A stretch of 64,000 nt of DNA from Myrmaecium sp. VS I D KN 1 (taxonomy: Eukaryota > Ascomycota > Dothideomycetes > Valsariales > Valsariaceae), in contig JADQAV010000017.1 in the NCBI GenBank assembly GCA_019775845.1, positions 372,001 through 436,000 on the forward strand, read 5' to 3'. Of the stretch, positions 52,270-63,030 are shown one piece after another. Numbering within the stretch: position 1 is the stretch's first letter; each line of letters starts with the position of its first letter. Made by a program: the position numbers and the translations under genes. Below the pieces are notes generated by a model that searched no databases, was not told the origin of the DNA, and saw only the letters and a program-made list of their open reading frames with translations.

Positions 52270-54492
52270 ATGTCGCGACCACTCCAGACCTCCGACATCA
52301 TCTTCCCCGTCCTATCATCCAACTTCTCCGAGACGCTCTCCTCGCTCAAACGCTCCGCCCTCTCCATCGCCAACCGCTTGCGCTCCATCGCCCAGGATGC
52401 CGACTTCGCCTGCGCGGTGGGAGAAGCGTTTGATCTGCCGCTCGTCGCCAACGAGCGGTGCGGGAGTTGGTACATCCCCCCGGGGCGCAAGGGCGGCAGC
52501 GCCTACTTCAAAAGCACCGATGGGCATATGAATGAATGGTCGTTCAGTCTCCGACGACTGAACACCCAGGTGCTCGATGTAGTCGGGAAGCATGACGGGT
52601 GAGCTAGCCTAGCGAAGCGAGAGAGAGAGAAGTGTAGCAGTCTGCTCATCCTGTCGTAGATGCGTGATCGTAGACTCGACCAGACGAGGGAAAAGTAGAC
52701 ACGCTCGCCCCCGAAAAAGCCAGTACGTAGACCAGAAACCTAACGTGCCTCCCAGACATGCCCGATGCGCTCTCCAAGACGGTGCCGATCTGGTGTGCCG
52801 TGCTCAACCGAGTCCTGTTCCCCGAGGTGCCCAAGGCACATAAGCTGTACACCCCGCCGCACGTCGTCTCTCCCTCGGAGCACTCCCAGATCGAAGCTCG
52901 GATGGATGGCTTCGTCAAGCAATTGCAGGTAACCACGAGCACTACAGTCGAAACGTACTGGAAAACGCCGAAGCTGATGCAGACGTAGGACCTCGGCCTA
53001 TCCACCTCAGACCTGCGCGCCAAACTCCACAAGCCGCTGCGTCCGCTCTGGGTAACGCGCGACAGCGGCATCCCGGACTCCATCCCGCAGCTCGACGGCT
53101 TCCATCCGGTGGTGCTCTGCACGACCTCGCGCCGGGTGCGCGGCGGCGAGGCGTCGGAGGGCGGGTACATCCAAGGCGCCGGCGACGACAGCGAGAGCTG
53201 GGCGTGCGGACTCACGCCTCCCGTCTTCTGGCTGCATAAGGAGCAGCTCCTGCGTACGTCGGAGGACGAGCTGCCCGACCTCATCGCCGCGCTCGTTGCT
53301 GCCGGCTCCCGCCCGGCGGATGGCGCGGGCTGTACGTTGATCAGACCGACGAGCGGATTGCACGTCGGGCCCCTAGACGCGATAGACGAGAACACCAGCG
53401 ACCGCTACGAAGGCGTCATCACCTGCGGTGAGAAGCCGATCCAGAGCCTCCGAGCAAATCTCAAGGATCGCTATCTCCACCTCCAGTGCGGGCCGGGAAA
53501 GCTGGGCAGTCGGGACCTGCGCAAGGAGCTCTCCAAACTCGAGCCGTTCATCACGTCCCACCCGCCCTTCACGACCCTCCTCATCTGCTGTCCCACCGGC
53601 AAAGACCTCTCCCTCGGCGTCGCTCTCGCCGTCATCTGCCTCTTCGCCGACGACCACGGTGCGTCCATATCCCATCCCCCATGATAACCACCTTCCCACT
53701 CACACCGTCCCCTACTAACATTCTCACCCAACAGGCACCCTCACCAACCAACCCACCCCCTCCGCCATCGACAAATCCTCCATCCGCCGCCGTCTCGCCT
53801 GGATCACCACCTCCCTGCCCACGGCGAACCCCTCCCGCGCCACCCTCCAATCCATCAACCTCCACCTCATCCGACCCAGCCTAAACACAACTCCCAATCC
53901 ACCTGACCCCCCTCCCCCCAACCCACCCTCCCCCACCCCCACAACCTCCCTCTACCACTCCCTCACCACCCACCCCTGGACCCTCTCCCGCACCCTAACC
54001 TCCCACCTCCCCAGCCACCCCAGCGGCACCTTCATCGGGGCCGCCTCTTTCACCCCTCCTACACCCACCTCCCCTACATCAAACGAGCTCGCATCCACCT
54101 ACCACGAACACGGCACCTTCACCACCTCCACCACGCAGCCCTCGCTCTCCTTCCCCGCGCAGAGACGCTACATCTACCGCTGCGACCCGGCCACCGGTCG
54201 GATGCGCGTCTTTTTCGCGCCGGGGGATGAGAATGCGGGGGCGTTGTTTGTGGAGTTGGTTGAGGTCCGGGGGTCGGAGCAGGGTGTGAAGGAAGGGGAT
54301 GAGGGGATAAAGGAGAATGAAAGGGTGTTTGTGGGCAAGGAAACGCATCTCTGCGGGCAGGATCGGTATGAGGCGCGGTTTGTGTTTGGCGTGGATGCGG
54401 AGGGACGCGAGGTGCGCTGGTGGGAGAATCGGTTTGTGGTGAGGGGACCGGGGAAGGATTATGTGAGTTTGGGGAGGTATGGGAGGGGTTGA
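52270..54492 (+). CDS. RIT1: Initiator tRNA 2'-O-ribosyl phosphate transferase Rit1 fused to a DUF6314-type domain
   Basis: Rit1 adds a 2'-O-ribosyl phosphate to A64 of initiator tRNA-Met, keeping it out of elongation. Exons 52270-52598, 52660-52694 (35 bases), 52756-52928, 52989-53658 and 53735-54492; 654 residues. The Rit1 part has LSIANRLRSIAQDADF, CGSWYIPP, STDGHMNEWSFSLRRLN, then across two splices GCVIVDSTRRGKNMPDALSK and VPIWCAVLNRVLFP. The 35-base exon 2 holds the core of the conserved CVIVDSTRRGK, so skipping it would destroy the enzyme. LTPPVFWLHKEQLL and LLICCPTGKDLSLGVALAV complete the transferase. From about residue 480 a second domain follows: GTFIGAASFTP, ASTYHEHGTFTT, FPAQRRYIYRCDPATGRMRV, LCGQDRYEARFVFG and ENRFVVRGPGKDYVSLGRY, the pattern of DUF6314. 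No stop separates the two. Confidence 0.9.
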
Positions 54493-54676
54493 GGGGGTGG
54501 GGGGTGGGGAGGGATGGTGGTTGTGGGTGGATGGGGTGTGGTTTTAGTATTGGATTTATATGTTATATGTGTTTATATGACATGGGGGGGTAGTAAGGTA
54601 ACCCCTGAGGGAGTAGCGCGTGTGAGGGTTTAGGAGGAAGGAGGGAAGGAGGGAGCGGTTTTCCATCTTTCCTTTC

Positions 54677-54699
54677 TCCCTCCCTCCCTCCCTCCCTCC
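54677..54699. repeat. (TCCC)n tract
   Basis: Five to six tccc units flanked by purine tracts on both sides. It could form triplex or quadruplex DNA; non-coding. Confidence 0.8.
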
Positions 54700-55000
54700 T
54701 GCCAAGTAAAGTGAGAAGAGGGGAGGAAGGGGAAGGAGGAGGAGCGCTTAAATTACGATCGCTCTTATTCCTCTCCTCCTTTCCCCTCCCCTCCCCTTCC
54801 TCCCTTTATTCACATCCCACTACTTAAGTACCTTACCCTAGTATTCTTCTTCCCCGATCCCGCATCGTTATCATCGCTTACTCTCCCACCCACCCTTCTC
54901 CCTTCCACAGTGTAGAGATGAATGTAAGGGAGGAAGAAGGGGGGGTGGGGGAGTAAGAAGGGAAGATGAAGTCATGAGTGAGCGAGTTAGTGGAAAGTGT

Positions 55001-55187
55001 GGCATACCCCTCCCTCCCTCTCTCCCTCCCTCCCTCTATACCCCAGGCACCTCCACTACCACCCTCCGGCCGCCGATGTAGGCAGATTCCGGGGCCGGTG
55101 GGTGGGTAGGTTTGTGGTAGGCAGGGTGCCCGGGGGAAGGAGGTTTGTTTAGATAGACGCATTGATGGAGGGAGGGAGGGGTATGCC
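55001..55187. repeat. Perfect 20-base inverted repeat with 147-base spacer
   Basis: Left arm ggcatacccctccctccctc at 55001-55020; right arm is its exact reverse complement at 55168-55187. Fourteen of the 20 bases in each arm are CCCT-type simple sequence, so only the GGCATA end is distinctive. No target-site duplication is obvious. Confidence 0.6.
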
Positions 55188-57220
55188 TGTCGCCGTCCCT
55201 GGCTTTTGCTTTCTCTCTTCCTTTTCTTCCTTTTTTACTCCTTTGTTCTCCCCTCTCTCCTCCTTCTTTCGGTTCCGCGCGAGGAGGAGAGGGGGACGGG
55301 AAGTAGAGGAGGGAGGAGGTTTCTAGGATGGTGTGGTGTGGTATGCCGGTGTATTGGATTCTTCGTTGCTCTCGTCCTGCTTTTTTTCACTCCTTTTCCC
55401 TCTGCTTTGCTTGATGGGAGGGGGAAGGAGACGACGTCCTTTTATGTTGAGAGTCATTCCTTCCGAACCGGCCGATCTGTCCCCTCTTTCCGTCCGTTGT
55501 TCGTCTTTTCTTTTCAAGCATTGTGTTTCCAATGACAGCGCTATAGCACATTCGAATCGAACGAGGCATTGTTCCGGCAGTCACACATCCGCTGCCTTCT
55601 TGCAGTGTAGCCGTCAATCATTCCAGAAGAGCGTTAAGGCACACGGGCAGTCCACTTATAAGATAGTGCCGGTGAGGACGACAAGAGCGCCGATCGATCG
55701 GTGCCTTCTGGTTCCAAGCGCTGCTCCTGAACTGAAGAACTGGGCGCTTTGTAGCAGGAGAGAGAACACGGACGCCTCGCGCATTAATATAGGATTCGCA
55801 GCGCCCGGTCATCGCTTTCTCTTTGCTCAGTCGTCCAAATGACCAGGAATCTCCGTAACCTTTCCACTTCTCGGGCCACGGTATATATAGTAGAGGTCAT
55901 GTAGGATGTTGTGCGGACCTTGATTAGACTTGGGAATATCTTTTCCCGAGGCGACTGTCAGGGCGGTCGAAGAAGAAAATGGGATAGTAAGTATGATCCG
56001 CAGCCTGCTTCTTTCTTCGGATCGAAACGACATGCTCTTGCCGCTCGTCGAAAATCGTTGCGAAGTAGAATAAGAAACGTGAGGTTGTTCATTTTATCAT
56101 ACCGCGTTCTCTCTCTCTTCTCTCTTCCGATGGTTCCAAACGTTTAGCCGTCCAATTGTAGCATTTCTTTGCCTTTCGATATATATATATCTAGACTCAA
56201 TGATTTTTACTTGGTCAACTGGTTGGTATAATATAGTACTTTTCCTTTGATCTCCTTCAACAGAGGTGTAGAAAAAAAGACTCTGTGATGTTGGCCGAGA
56301 AGAAGTCCACTGGAGTGATTGAAAGGACAGGAATGTAGTGAATCTCCCTGATGACAGATATCATAGTTCAGGAACTCGGTTTGAATGTTTCAGGTCCAGT
56401 TGCTGTAGATATGTATAGGGCGCCTATAGAGCTGGGACGCCGTGTTGCGATACGCGATATCGGTTTGGTTTTTCGCTAAGAGATTTTGTGTGATCTCCTG
56501 GAGGTTTATGTACTCTCTGACATGTAATATACAAAGCATTCTGTGCACGCGTGTGAGGATGCTCTATTTGCAGTGAAATGTCATCTGCTGATGAGACGCT
56601 GGCCCGGTACGTCTGAGCAGACTTCCTAGAGTAGACCTGCACTGAGCCCTCAAAGCTGCGCAAGTGTGCCGTATCGGTGTTGAGGACAAGACGAGCCTCG
56701 CTTTCTTCGCTCGGTATCCGAGGCTTGAAGGTGATGTAATCGCCCTCGTTATTCGCATATGTGTATCAAGTAACGATATATATATAGTAGACAAACAAGG
56801 TTGTTATACATCTTCTGCCAGCGAGTTCGAGAATGGTGGCATCGTTGCGCTTGCTCGGAACTCCGTCCCTGGAGAGACAGGGAACGCGATTTATAGCTCT
56901 CTCTTGCGAGATTTAAGAAAGGGAAACCTTTCAAATCGATAGTCGGAAGCCGAGTAGCCGAATTGACGGAAGAAGTAGAAAGAAGAGCTTGAGTAAAGGG
57001 TGCTTCAAATCATCGAGTGTCCTAAACGCTTTCGTCCCCTCAGTAGTCCGATGTCTGAACCATTCAATATGCTTCTCTCTCCTCTCTGACGTTCTGGCGA
57101 TAACTCTGGGAGTCGCTCGTGGTCTGATACGTCGGTATACGTTGGAAAACTTAACGTCCAACAAACAAGGTGTCCTTGTATTTTCGGCGGTCATGATATG
57201 TACGTCGAGGCTTTGCAAAA

Positions 57221-58436
57221 CTAGTCACTCGCTGGCGACCCGGTAGCAGTTCTCCTCTGGTCCATTTCCCAGTTGCGAAAGGTGAGGAGAGTTATCCTCT
57301 TTGATGCCGACAATTTTTCCATGTAGTACTGGAGTTTCCGTTCCTGGCGGCTCCTGAGGAGATCAAAATGCTCCTCGTCCACCCAGTAGTGATTGTCAAT
57401 TCTCCACTGGATTGTGGCTAGACCGAAAGAGATTTGCGCATTGGTAGGTGGATACGGCCCGTGGCCTCTCCTAACGACGCCCATCCTGTCAGGAGGTCTC
57501 TCCGCCCTGGTCGCCAGCCGCTGTTGTACTCTTCTCCTCGTCACCTCTCTCGCACGATGTTCGTGCCCAAAGTCGCCGACGATGCGGCCCTTTCCGAGGC
57601 CTTTCTGGTAACGGGCGTAACGAAGGTACCTAGCCGGGTCCTCCCTGGCACGCCGACAACACTCTTCCATGTCCTCGTCTGTGGCTTTGGCCTCCCCGGC
57701 GGCTGCGTCATTGGAGACAACAGCCTCACCCTCGCGGGTTGGGTTGTTATCACCGTCAGCGACCTCCGAGGAATTCCCGGCTTCAGAGACTCGATTTCCG
57801 ACTGCGCCAGCTTGGCCATTATCTGGGGTTCTCGTTTCAGTGTTATCCCCTGAGGTAGCCTCGGTGGACTCCTCGTTGCTCTGCTCTTGCGAGACAGAGG
57901 CTTCTTTGATATTTGGAAGGGAGGCTTCAACAGCTCCACCACTTCCCGCAATGCCTTGATCCTCCGTCAGACGGACCCTCTTTGGGGAACCGCCGACTTT
58001 GGTATCTTCGGTCAATGCTTCCACCTCTTGCTCGTCGTCAACTTCTTCAGCCTTTAGCTTCTTCGAAGGCGCGGCAGTGTGCTTGTCGTGAGTTTCTTCT
58101 TTGATGCTGACATCACCCTTCGTCTTCGTTCCCTTGTTCACTGTCGTCAATCCGCGCCTAAGCGGTGCGAATACCCGGCTCAACTGGGCACGCTTGGTGG
58201 GCGGAGCTTCGTCGAGCTCGTCTTCTGCCTTGCGCTGTTGACAAGAAAGTTAGTGCATGAGGACCGACGGGAGGGTAAACATGGATGTGGATTGAGGCTC
58301 GTGTGCGCACAGAGGTCCGTCGGTGAACGTCGGGGATGACAAGAAACGACTGAAGTTGCGTCACGGTGCGCAGTCAACTCACCTTGTTAGGACGTAGCGA
58401 CTTGAAAAAGTCTGCGATGGACTTGAAGGTCTGCAT
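57221..58436 (-). CDS. Unrecognised fungal protein, 355 aa, disordered acidic middle and basic C-terminal region
   Basis: Exons 58436-58383 and 58234-57221, intron 58235-58382 (148 bases); 355 residues. I do not recognise a family. The N-terminus (MQTFKSIADFFKSLRPNK) is an amphipathic helix that ends at the splice. Next comes RKAEDELDEAPPTKRAQLSR, which looks like a nuclear localisation signal, then about 150 disordered acidic residues rich in Glu, Ser, Asn and Thr. The last 130 residues look folded: ECCRRAREDPARYLRYARYQ, HRAREVTRRRVQQRLATRAE, NAQISFGLATIQWRIDNHYW and RSRQERKLQYYMEKLSASKR. The two exons join in frame and the start is the only ATG that keeps the helix. The KR-rich stretches suggest a nuclear, possibly nucleic-acid-binding role (inference). 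It lies upstream of nothing related; PGS1 is next on the same strand. Confidence 0.7.
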
Positions 58437-59061
58437 CTTGAAGTGTGAAAGCTGGATAGCTGAGTTCAATCTCTGGTGATGTGTGAAGAATGCTAAAGAG
58501 CAGGCTTAACTGAATAACCGGAGGTTGAGGGTGAAGAAGAAAGAGAGGAAGACAAGAGAAAGTCAAGCGTGCGACGTGAAGCTTTTTTGAAGAGCGGTCA
58601 CATGCAAATGACTGTACCAGGCTTGGCAACGGACTGTTGACCAGTGCAGTTATGGGTGCTGCTTCCAAACGGGAAGAAACTTGGTAGTCTCGAATGGATT
58701 GACCTGTGAACGGCACGGCTTGAGGCAAATTACAATGTCTTGACAACCGTCAGACTTGACGACGCAACAAGGAAAAAACGACCGCGGCCTTCTTAAGGGA
58801 ATGAATGAGTGAGATGTCGTAAGTGACAAAATTATGAATACTGTATTCAGTATGGATGAAATATGAAACGGCTTCGCTTCGACTGAAATGAAGATGATTG
58901 AAGGAAAAGCGACTCTCGTCAAAGCCCTGAAAGCATATTCGACCTACCTCGGCCAATCGATCTTGAAAGATAAAACGTCTACAGTGGTATACGCTCTATA
59001 GGCTTGACTTACAGAAGACTCTTCGCACACTCGACTTTCCAATATCCACACGACCTGTCGA
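58437..59061. other. Intergenic: PGS1 3' side and promoter of the 355-aa gene
   Basis: No gene seen; short frames on the minus strand read into the exon of the neighbour without support. Confidence 0.5.
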
Positions 59062-60897
59062 TCACAACGCTCCTCCAAGAACCGTAACGACCCACATAGC
59101 CAGTCGTACACTGATGCCCACTTTTCTTTCAGGCTTCTTGAACTCGGACTCGTCAACGGTCTTCGCATACTCTTGCAGCCAAGTCTCCTCGGCCTTCAGC
59201 TTCGCCTTCAGCCCATCGTCCCCAGTCACAATCATGACGTTTGCCTCTAGATCCAAACCGTAACTCCTCTTTGTGTAGTTGCTGCTACCAATCACGCTGA
59301 CACTGGGGCCCTTCTTCTCTTCGTCCTCACCAGGGAGCGTCACCCATAAGCCCTTCGCGTGATACGTCCAGCCTCCAGGTTGGTCCACGATCCCTCTCTT
59401 CCACTCCTTAAGCTCGATATTGTCAGACAGACCGCTGCGGCGCACAGCTTGGACAAAACGCCGAGCGAGGAGCGTGTAAGCATCCGGCAGCATACCACTC
59501 ACACCTTTGGAGCCGTAAAAACCGTTGGCATGAGGGGAAGCGGCAATGACGGTGCCATGGCTAGGTCGCGTGGCCAGAAGGAGCCGGCGAAAGTGGGGAG
59601 TCATATTGAAGTAGCCAGCAGTAAATGTCCATCTACTGTTCGCAAAGGTTGGGGTCGCAAGGATTTGGAGGAGAGAGGTAAGGGCTGGAAGCTCCGTCGA
59701 CGTGTCAGGAGACAGAAGTGGGGTGAATTGAAGAAGAGGATAAATGTGAGTAGCAGAAGTTGATGCGGTCGGAGGATTAGACGGAGGAGCAATTATCGGA
59801 GCCAAGGTATCGTTGGCATGCTTTCTGAAGGCTTTGGGGTTGTCAAGAGGGGCAGGACCTTTGTTGCTGCTGGGCCACTCCATTTTGTAGCCCGACGAAT
59901 CTGCATCATTAGGTCGAATACGATAACTCAGGCTACTAACTGCCTCTTGGATCTTGTGGAAGTAGTCTGTTATTTCGCGGGAGGAGAACAGATGATACCG
60001 ATCCTGACGATCGGTGAAGTAATTCGTCGAGAGGTTTGCCCTGCGATAGAGTTAGATGAGTCGCCCAACTCCTTCCAAGGAGACTCATACCCAGACAGGA
60101 TCAGTTCGTCGTCAATACCGTAGAGCTTCATGTGCTGAAGGCCCCATCCTTCATTGATTCGCCGGGGCACGATGCTCTTGCGGAATCCCGTGAGATTTGG
60201 GGTGTGAAACATACGAATCTCAACGCGATCCGAGCCGAAATCTGCAACTAATGGGGCTAAGAGTGAAGCAGTCGTGGGCTTAGGCGTCTCCCTCGTTCCA
60301 CGAAGGGCATCAGTGAGGAAGGAGACCTTGAGCTCAGGATTCCGTTGTAGGGCTTCACGGATCGTCGCAATCTGCAAGGTGTAAGCAGGATTGCAACTAG
60401 TAGGGTAAAGAGAGCCTTACGAGTTCATGTTCAGTCTTTCCAATATAAAGTGTAGACAGATACACCCTCCTTTGGGCTTTCAATATCCTCGACTAGAAGG
60501 ACATATTAGCTCTGCCGTTAATATGGGAGATTTCGAGTAGCTTTTGCAAGGTCCGAAATACCGGGCCTTTGGGCAGGCATGCAAAGTTCACGACACGTAT
60601 TGCAGAAATTCTTCCAATGGGCCGTTGAGAACTACTAACCTTGAGCGCCTCATAGAATTCCGTTGGGGTCTGGAAAATTTGGATTTGCGTGGGCTTTACT
60701 TCGAAGCGCGGAGATATCTTGTCCAACTCAGTGGTTATGGTCCCCAAGAGTGATGCCAAAGACTGCTGAGCAACCGGGGAACTGGAAGGGGGGCTTGAGG
60801 TGGAATACCTCCTGGTTGGCCTTCGTAAGTAGGCTCGACAATTCACTGCTGCTGCAGCCCTAGGACGAGAGCAGCGCAGCAAAGCCCGAGAGAACAT
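59062..60897 (-). CDS. PGS1: Phosphatidylglycerophosphate synthase, mitochondrial (Pgs1)
   Basis: Makes phosphatidylglycerol phosphate from CDP-diacylglycerol and glycerol-3-phosphate, the committed step to cardiolipin in the mitochondrial inner membrane. Exons 60897-60640, 60492-60421, 60371-60091 and 60040-59062; 529 residues. The Arg/Ser/Ala-rich N-terminus (RCSRPRAAAAVNCRAYLRRP) is a clear mitochondrial presequence. The 72-base exon 2 encodes SRILKAQRRVYLSTLYIGKT, and its joins restore the family sequence on both sides. Two phospholipase-D-type HKD motifs are present: HMKLYGIDDELILSG followed by NLSTNYFTDRQDRYHLF, and HAKGLWVTL with GSSNYTKRSYGLDLEANV. This two-HKD form is the eukaryotic Pgs1 type, unrelated to bacterial PgsA. 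The C-terminus ends in a hydrophobic segment (LAMWVVTVLGGAL). The first intron is 147 bases, the others about 50. Divergent from NDUFA12 with 193 bases between starts. Confidence 0.95.
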
Positions 60898-61090
60898 TCC
60901 CACCAGATTTTGCGGAGTCAGTATAATGCCTTGTGCCCAAGTCCGAGTCTTGCATTTCCTCAACCAGCAGTTTGCTGGGGTGTCATACCTCTTTCGGCTA
61001 GCGCAGTTATGACGCCTAAGCATCTCCAGGTCGGAAGCTGGGGATGTTCACGGCCACGGAGCTAAGGACCAACGATTAACACTCGCCGCC
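60898..61090. promoter_or_regulatory. 193-base divergent promoter of PGS1 and NDUFA12
   Basis: Shortest head-to-head spacing in the window. Both flanking genes encode mitochondrial inner-membrane functions, so a shared control element is plausible, but I identified no specific factor site. Confidence 0.6.
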
Positions 61091-61908
61091 ATGTCGACCA
61101 TTTCAAGAACGCTGCGCAACTTGCGCCGTATTGGCCTTAAGGTGAGCTTCCCCGATTGATACAGTGGCTCGATCATTGCTAACTACCTCTCTTACAGGAC
61201 TATGCACATCAGCTCCAGGTACATCTACATTCCCCGCAGGCGTCACCCAAGACTCTCTAGTACTCACACGGCTACGCGAGGATCTTTAGAACATCGGTCA
61301 GACTCGTACAGCTTTGCTTATACATAGTCGTGGCGATTGACGGACCGTTAGGCGATACCAAGGCTGGTACCTTCATCGCGGCAGACAAGTACGGCAACAA
61401 GTACTACGAGAACCTTCAGGAGGAGCTCCCTTGTCAGTGAAGAGTCCACTGCTTCTAGATCATACGTGCTGACAGCCATGCGCAGTGAGGACGCGATGGG
61501 TGGATTACAAGGACCAAGAATTCGACCCGTGAGTCCGAACTGGCGACCTGCATAGGATCCTTTCTAACCAGGACGACTACAGGTCACAGATCGAGCCAGG
61601 CTGGTATGGACTATGTGACTTGGGATATTCTACCACCATTTAACGTGTTCTAGGCATGCCTGGATGTCATACATGGTCGACAAGCCCCCCACCGAAGATC
61701 CCATCATGCAGAGGCAACACCGCGAGTGGGAGCCTAAGGAGCACCGTCCGACCTTGACGTTGAACCGCTCTGCGTTCAAGACGTACAACACGTATGTGCA
61801 TCCTTTCTTTCGAGCAGCATGGTCATGTTGGCCTAACGCGACGACAGGGTCAAGAACAAGTACCATCCATGGGTACCGGTGGCCAAGGCGCGGGCCTCAA
61901 CTGCGTAG
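61091..61908 (+). CDS. NDUFA12: Respiratory complex I accessory subunit NDUFA12 (B17.2)
   Basis: Accessory subunit of NADH:ubiquinone oxidoreductase, on the matrix arm. Seven exons in 818 bases: 61091-61141, 61198-61218, 61312-61432, 61486-61528, 61583-61603, 61654-61791 and 61848-61908; 151 residues. Two exons (2 and 5) are 21 bases each. The protein reads RNLRRIGLKDYAHQLQ, then GDTKAGTFIAADKYGNKYYE, LRTRWVDYKDQEFDPSQIEP, GWHAWMSYMVDKPPTED and a tail VKNKYHPWVPVAKARASTA. These are the B17.2 family blocks, including GNKYYE and the WH-W-P motif. All seven exons join without frame loss. Exon 3 begins with LCLYIVVAIDGPL before GDTKAG, several residues longer than I expect for fungal B17.2. Its 5' splice site is the least certain part of the model. 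Confidence 0.9.
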
Positions 61909-63030
61909 GTTCTGCTTCGGAAGTATCTTGTACATATCGTTCTGCGGTACGGGATGGGAATGGGATTGATTTGCACCAATGGTCTGCGTCGTGATTACGC
62001 TCGCCAGCTCCAGTCGGCCTTCTCGATCCCGAAGGCTGTGAGAGGATCCGTATGAGCGATCATCTGCTAGCCGGGGGCCATGTCGTGCAACGAAGCGAGG
62101 GCGTTTACGAGAAAGCGCATGCGGCACGTTTCTACACAGGATCACGTCCTCCAATGCTTTGAGCGCGTTGAGGACGTAGTAATTTCCTGACACTTTAATA
62201 AGAACGTCGGATCACATTAGCCAGCAATTTGTGGTAAGGTTCGCTCCTTGACTGCTATTACTGTGTGTTGAGTGCGATGGCTTGAGCAGAGGCAGCGCGG
62301 TGAGCGGATGGGGAAGGTGATGAGCGCGAGAGATGCACCTGCATCGATGTTCGGTCCTGGCCATGCTACACCGACATGGATGTGCTAGCGAGTCATGCGG
62401 GGCAAGATGGTCGTCCGCCGTTGCGCGATAAGGTGGAGATGCGGCAGTTTGCAGGGGAAGCCGAGTGTATGTATCCGTAGAGTACAGTGTTGTAGTAAAT
62501 AGGTAGGTACAAGTACAGAATACCTTACCCACCGGGAGAGCTGCTAGGTTTAGTCGTCGGTCCGTATATAAGGTGACAGAGCAGAAACCCTCTCTGCCTT
62601 CTTCGCCTATCAGAAACCTACCAACTGCTCTGACCGCGCATCTCGCACGAACCCCATCATCCTCCCGTCCCACCGAAGTTGCTCGGCAGCCACCGCCATC
62701 GAAGAAGAAGAAGACGTCACAAGCAAAGCACAAGCACAAGCCCAAGCCGAAAGCACAAGCGAGCCAGCCCACTCCTTGCCCAGAGTGCAAGCCCGACGTC
62801 CGTGCCCCTCTTGCCCCGATAGTTATTGCCGTAGTGAGGTAGTGTAGGATTGGCGGATCGATACTTCAAGCTTCGCAGGAGAACTCTTCGTCAACTCACC
62901 AATTGCACGACCACCACCCCTCCCGGATCTTTTCTGTCCTTCCATCGCGACACTCTGCGCCTCGCGACTGGCCTCGCACCGCATTTCCATGAGCCTGGTT
63001 CCCCGTTGACCTCGGGAGCTGGCGGTGGAC
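61909..63030. other. Intergenic: NDUFA12 3' side and ABC transporter promoter
   Basis: No gene supported. An 89-codon Lys/Pro-rich frame at 62573-62842 ends 190 bases before the transporter start and shows no domain. A TAGGTA-type repeat (aggtaggtac) is at 62501-62510. Confidence 0.45.

Larger units (their letters stand above)
54493..57220. other. Gene-empty interval between convergent RIT1 and the next gene
   Basis: 2.7 kb, the longest stretch without a gene. The left half (54600-55330) is built of alternating polypurine and polypyrimidine tracts. The right half (55500-57200) is more ordinary and somewhat AT-richer, with no frame I can support and no tRNA fold found by eye. Two arms of an inverted repeat are listed separately. 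Confidence 0.5.

Noticed and set aside
54493-57220. Possible transposon or viral fossil in the gene-empty interval
   Set aside because: I see no transposase, reverse transcriptase or capsid-like frame, no terminal repeats beyond the simple-sequence inverted pair, and no AT-rich RIP signature.
62573-62842. 89-codon Lys/Pro-rich frame upstream of the ABC transporter
   Set aside because: Low complexity and no family. It is not in frame with the transporter through any splice I could place.
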